Of a DNA stretch of 51,620 nt, positions 49,274 through 51,620 are shown in pieces. Position numbers and translations under genes: made by a program. Each line of letters starts with the position of its first letter. Within the stretch, counting starts at the first letter, position 1. This stretch comes from UBA668 sp043721915 (GTDB lineage Bacteria; Actinomycetota; Acidimicrobiia; Acidimicrobiales; Ilumatobacteraceae). A model generated the notes under the pieces. That model had not been told where the DNA came from. It saw only the letters and a program-made list of their open reading frames with translations, and made no database searches. The stretch spans positions 1-51,620 of the forward strand of contig JAYSPV010000125.1 in NCBI GenBank assembly GCA_043721915.1. The letters run 5' to 3'.

Positions 49274-50712
49274 TCCCACCCCGCTTCCAGCCTGTGCTGG
49301 CCGAACTGGCGCCGCTCAGCGACCGGTTCCGGGCCGCCGGCCACCGCCTGTACCTGGTGGGTGGCAGCGTGCGCGACCTGCTGGCCGGCGACACCGCGCC
49401 GGGCGACCTGTACGACTTCGACGCCACCACCGACGCCCGCCCGGCCGAGATCAAGCGGCTGCTGCACGGCTGGGCCGACGCGATCTGGACGCAGGGCGAG
49501 CGGTTCGGGACGATCGGGGCGAAGAAGCACGGGCCGCACGGCGACCGCATCTACGAGATCACCACCCACCGCGCCGAGGCGTACCACGACGATTCACGCA
49601 AGCCCGACGTCGAGTTCAGCGACCGCATCGAGGCCGATCTGTCGCGGCGCGACTTCACGATCAACGCGATGGCACTGGAGCTCACCACCGATTCGCCGAC
49701 GCTGGTCGACCCGTTCGGTGGTGCGGCGGATCTGATCACCCGCACGCTGCGCACCCCGCTGGCCCCGGAGATCAGCTTCAGCGACGATCCGCTGCGGATG
49801 CTGCGCGCGGCGCGGTTCATCGCCCGGCTGCAGGCCACCCCTGTGCCCGAGTTGGTGGCAGCGGTGCGCGAGATGAAGGGCCGGCTGGAGATCGTTTCGG
49901 CCGAGCGCATTCGCGACGAGCTCGACAAGCTGATCACGCTTCCACATCCGACCGCCGGGCTGTGGTTCGCGATCGACACCGGCCTCGCGGACGAGTTTCT
50001 TCCCGAGCTGCCGATGATGCGGCTGGAGCAGGACCCGATCCACCGTCACAAGGATGTGCTCACCCACTCGCTCGCGGTGGTCGAGAACGTCCGCCCGCCG
50101 AGCGAGCAACCCGAGGGCAGGCCGGCGTTCGACTATCGCCGTACTCGCCTCGCCGCGCTGTTCCACGACGTGGGCAAACCCCGCACCAGGGGCTACCAGC
50201 AGGGCAAAGGCGTCACCTTTCATCATCACGATGCCGTCGGCGCGCGGATGACCCGCAAGCGGCTGGAGGCCCTGCGGTACAGCAACGACGACGTGCATGC
50301 CATCACCGAGCTGGTCGCGCTGCACCTGCGATTCCACACGTACTCGCTCGGCTGGACCGACAGTGCCGTGCGTCGCTACGTGCGTGATGCAGGCCCGCTG
50401 CTGCAGGAGCTCAACGTGCTCACCCGCTGCGACTGCACCACGCGCAACGAGAAGAAGGCGCTGATGCTGTCGCGCCGCATGGACGATCTCGAAGTGCGGA
50501 TCGCCCAGTTGGCGCAGCGTGAGGAGCTCGCCTCCCTGCGCCCGGAACTCGACGGCGGCGAGGTCATGGTGCAGTTGGGCCTCGGTCCCGGCCGGGTCGT
50601 GGGCAAGGCCCTGGCCTTCCTGCTCGAGATCCGCCTCGACGAGGGCGTGCTGGGCGAGGCCGCCATCCGTCAGCGTTTGGACGAATGGTGGCGTACCGAA
50701 CACGCTGAGTGA
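49270..50712 (+). CDS. CCA tRNA nucleotidyltransferase
   Basis: A 480-residue class II nucleotidyltransferase. The head domain has YLVGGSVRDLLAG and the metal-binding DFDATTDA, with RRDFTINAMAL; the neck has DPLRMLRAARFIARL and AERIRDEL. An HD domain follows (HRHKDVLTHSLAVVE; ALFHDVGKPRT). The enzyme adds or repairs 3' CCA, needed here because neither tRNA in this window encodes CCA. It corresponds to pcnA (Rv3907c) in mycobacteria. GTG 49270 overlaps the previous gene by 4 nt. Confidence 0.96.
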   Translation: MIPPRFQPVLAELAPLSDRFRAAGHRLYLVGGSVRDLLAGDTAPGDLYDFDATTDARPAEIKRLLHGWADAIWTQGERFGTIGAKKHGPHGDRIYEITTHRAEAYHDDSRKPDVEFSDRIEADLSRRDFTINAMALELTTDSPTLVDPFGGAADLITRTLRTPLAPEISFSDDPLRMLRAARFIARLQATPVPELVAAVREMKGRLEIVSAERIRDELDKLITLPHPTAGLWFAIDTGLADEFLPELPMMRLEQDPIHRHKDVLTHSLAVVENVRPPSEQPEGRPAFDYRRTRLAALFHDVGKPRTRGYQQGKGVTFHHHDAVGARMTRKRLEALRYSNDDVHAITELVALHLRFHTYSLGWTDSAVRRYVRDAGPLLQELNVLTRCDCTTRNEKKALMLSRRMDDLEVRIAQLAQREELASLRPELDGGEVMVQLGLGPGRVVGKALAFLLEIRLDEGVLGEAAIRQRLDEWWRTEHAE

Positions 50713-50810
50713 TATCGTTCCCGCCCTCGGAGCGGCTCTCACGACGGCGTAGCACGGTGCGCGGTCCGGCGGCGTCGAGGCCGAGGTGTGTGGAGCGAGG
50801 GGGACGGCCG

Positions 50811-51620
50811 ATGCAGGCGGGCGGTGTCGGCGTGCAACGCCGGGTGAGGTGGCAACCGAGTGCGCGATCAGGGCTGATGGTCGCGCTCGTCGGGTCTGGC
50901 ATCCTTGCCGTCCTTGCTGTCGCAGCCGTCGCGTCGGGCGCAGTCGGCTTCGACACGTGGAACCGTTGGGGGCGTGTGGCCCTGCTGGCGTTGTCGCTCC
51001 TCGGTTGCATGATGGTGTGCCTGCGGATGCGATACGTCGGCACCCGGCAGTACCTGGCGTTCGCGATCGGATTCGCGTCGTTGGGGCTCACCCAACTGAC
51101 CCTTGCCCTGGGCGCCTCGACGTGGCTCGACGAGCGGTGGCCGGCGCCGGCCGATGTCGGTGCGCTGGTGTTCAGCGGGTGCCTGATCGTGTTCCTGATC
51201 GGTCACCTCAGCGAAGCGAACACGCGCGTCATCGTCGCCGTGTACCTCGTCGATGCCGCGTTGATGACGTCCGCGATTGCGTTCATCCTCTGGGAAGTCG
51301 TGATCCTCCCAGGCGTCGGCGACGCAGATCGGTTGACGTTCGCCAACCAGGTCTTGGTCATCCTCCACCCGGCGCTCGACATCTTCGTCGCCTCGCTCCT
51401 GCTGCTGATGCTCCTGATCCATCGGTCGCCTGCGCGTGTGGTGTTCTTCGTCGCGATGATCGCCCTCACCGTCGGCGACACGGCAGCGGGAGCCAACAGC
51501 GGCGACACGCGTCTGGGACTCCTCGGTGGTGAACTCGGGGCCACGGCACTCGGCCTGCTCTGCCTGTCGATCGCGATGGCGCTCCCGGCCGGCGGCGGAT
51601 TGAGCATCCGCCGCCCGACG
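50811..51620 (+). CDS. Multi-pass membrane protein, N-terminal part (runs off the window)
   Basis: The frame from ATG 50811, with GAGGGGGA 7 nt upstream, stays open for 270 codons to the window end. After a basic start there are eight or nine hydrophobic helices, including LMVALVGSGILAVLAVAAV, VALLALSLLGCMMVCL and LDIFVASLLLLMLLIH. Such an N-terminal multi-helix module is often joined to GGDEF/EAL or kinase domains in actinobacteria, but the part that would show this is missing. It is partial at the 3' end. Confidence 0.75.
   Translation, partial: MQAGGVGVQRRVRWQPSARSGLMVALVGSGILAVLAVAAVASGAVGFDTWNRWGRVALLALSLLGCMMVCLRMRYVGTRQYLAFAIGFASLGLTQLTLALGASTWLDERWPAPADVGALVFSGCLIVFLIGHLSEANTRVIVAVYLVDAALMTSAIAFILWEVVILPGVGDADRLTFANQVLVILHPALDIFVASLLLLMLLIHRSPARVVFFVAMIALTVGDTAAGANSGDTRLGLLGGELGATALGLLCLSIAMALPAGGGLSIRRPT

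Noticed and set aside
1..51620. CRISPR arrays, insertion sequences or prophage genes
   Set aside because: No regularly spaced repeats, transposase or integrase motifs, or phage structural proteins were seen on either strand.

Overview
The window is GC-rich actinobacterial chromosome carrying the replication-origin core. Gene content and order match the Mycobacterium-type dnaA neighbourhood. The proteins suggest a free-living, F420- and mycothiol-using high-GC actinobacterium outside the mycobacteria, most likely of the Acidimicrobiia (Ilumatobacter-like). That assignment is inferred from gene content and was not tested by any search.

Layout. (1) 1-16 kb: tRNA-Ala(TGC), then an accessory block of redox and small-molecule genes up to tRNA-Ile(GAT). 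It holds three luciferase-like flavin/F420 oxidoreductases, two mycothiol-dependent-isomerase-like (DinB-type) proteins, two alpha/beta hydrolases (one with an Asp nucleophile as in epoxide hydrolases), a Tat-exported Rieske protein, a molybdopterin oxidoreductase, an MgtE-N/CBS protein coupled to a DUF1003 protein, a second DUF1003 protein, a dehydrogenase with a newly noticed 44-aa coupled ORF, and a VOC protein. (2) 16-27.2 kb, minus strand, listed by increasing coordinate (transcribed in the reverse order): DUF3566 protein, TadE-like protein, gyrA, gyrB, dciA-like DUF721, recF, GNAT acetyltransferase, dnaN, origin region, dnaA. (3) 27.4-32.7 kb, plus strand: rpmH, rnpA, yidD, yidC, jag/khpB, rsmG, three parS sites, parA, parB, mostly joined by 4-nt stop/start overlaps. 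(4) 32.7-39.4 kb, minus strand: cwlM-like amidase (apparently a non-ATG start), trxA, trxB, two small or medium membrane proteins, an anti-sigma-like protein, a sigM-like ECF sigma factor, and a transmembrane Ser/Thr kinase at the place where mycobacteria carry mviN/murJ. (5) 39.4-44.3 kb: a two-component system facing an MMPL transporter coupled to a DUF4389 protein. (6) 44.4-51.6 kb: degV, a DUF6049 protein and a GNAT (minus strand), then a histone-deacetylase-like protein coupled to the CCA-adding enzyme (plus strand), and a membrane protein cut by the window end.

The core genes work together in initiation (dnaA, dnaN, recF, dciA, gyrase), segregation (parAB/parS), ribosome and RNase P biogenesis, membrane insertion (yidC/yidD/jag), thiol redox (trxA/B) and cell-wall control (cwlM, kinase). 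Points most worth checking: the detached kinase half of the MviN architecture with intact catalytic residues; the probable oriC with DnaA-trio-like triplets; an 18-bp perfect palindrome between dnaA and rpmH; the parS array of a symmetric sequence variant; the non-ATG cwlM start; and several tight inverted repeats in accessory intergenic regions. No insertion sequence, prophage or CRISPR array was seen, and I did not find an obvious wholly new multi-gene system.
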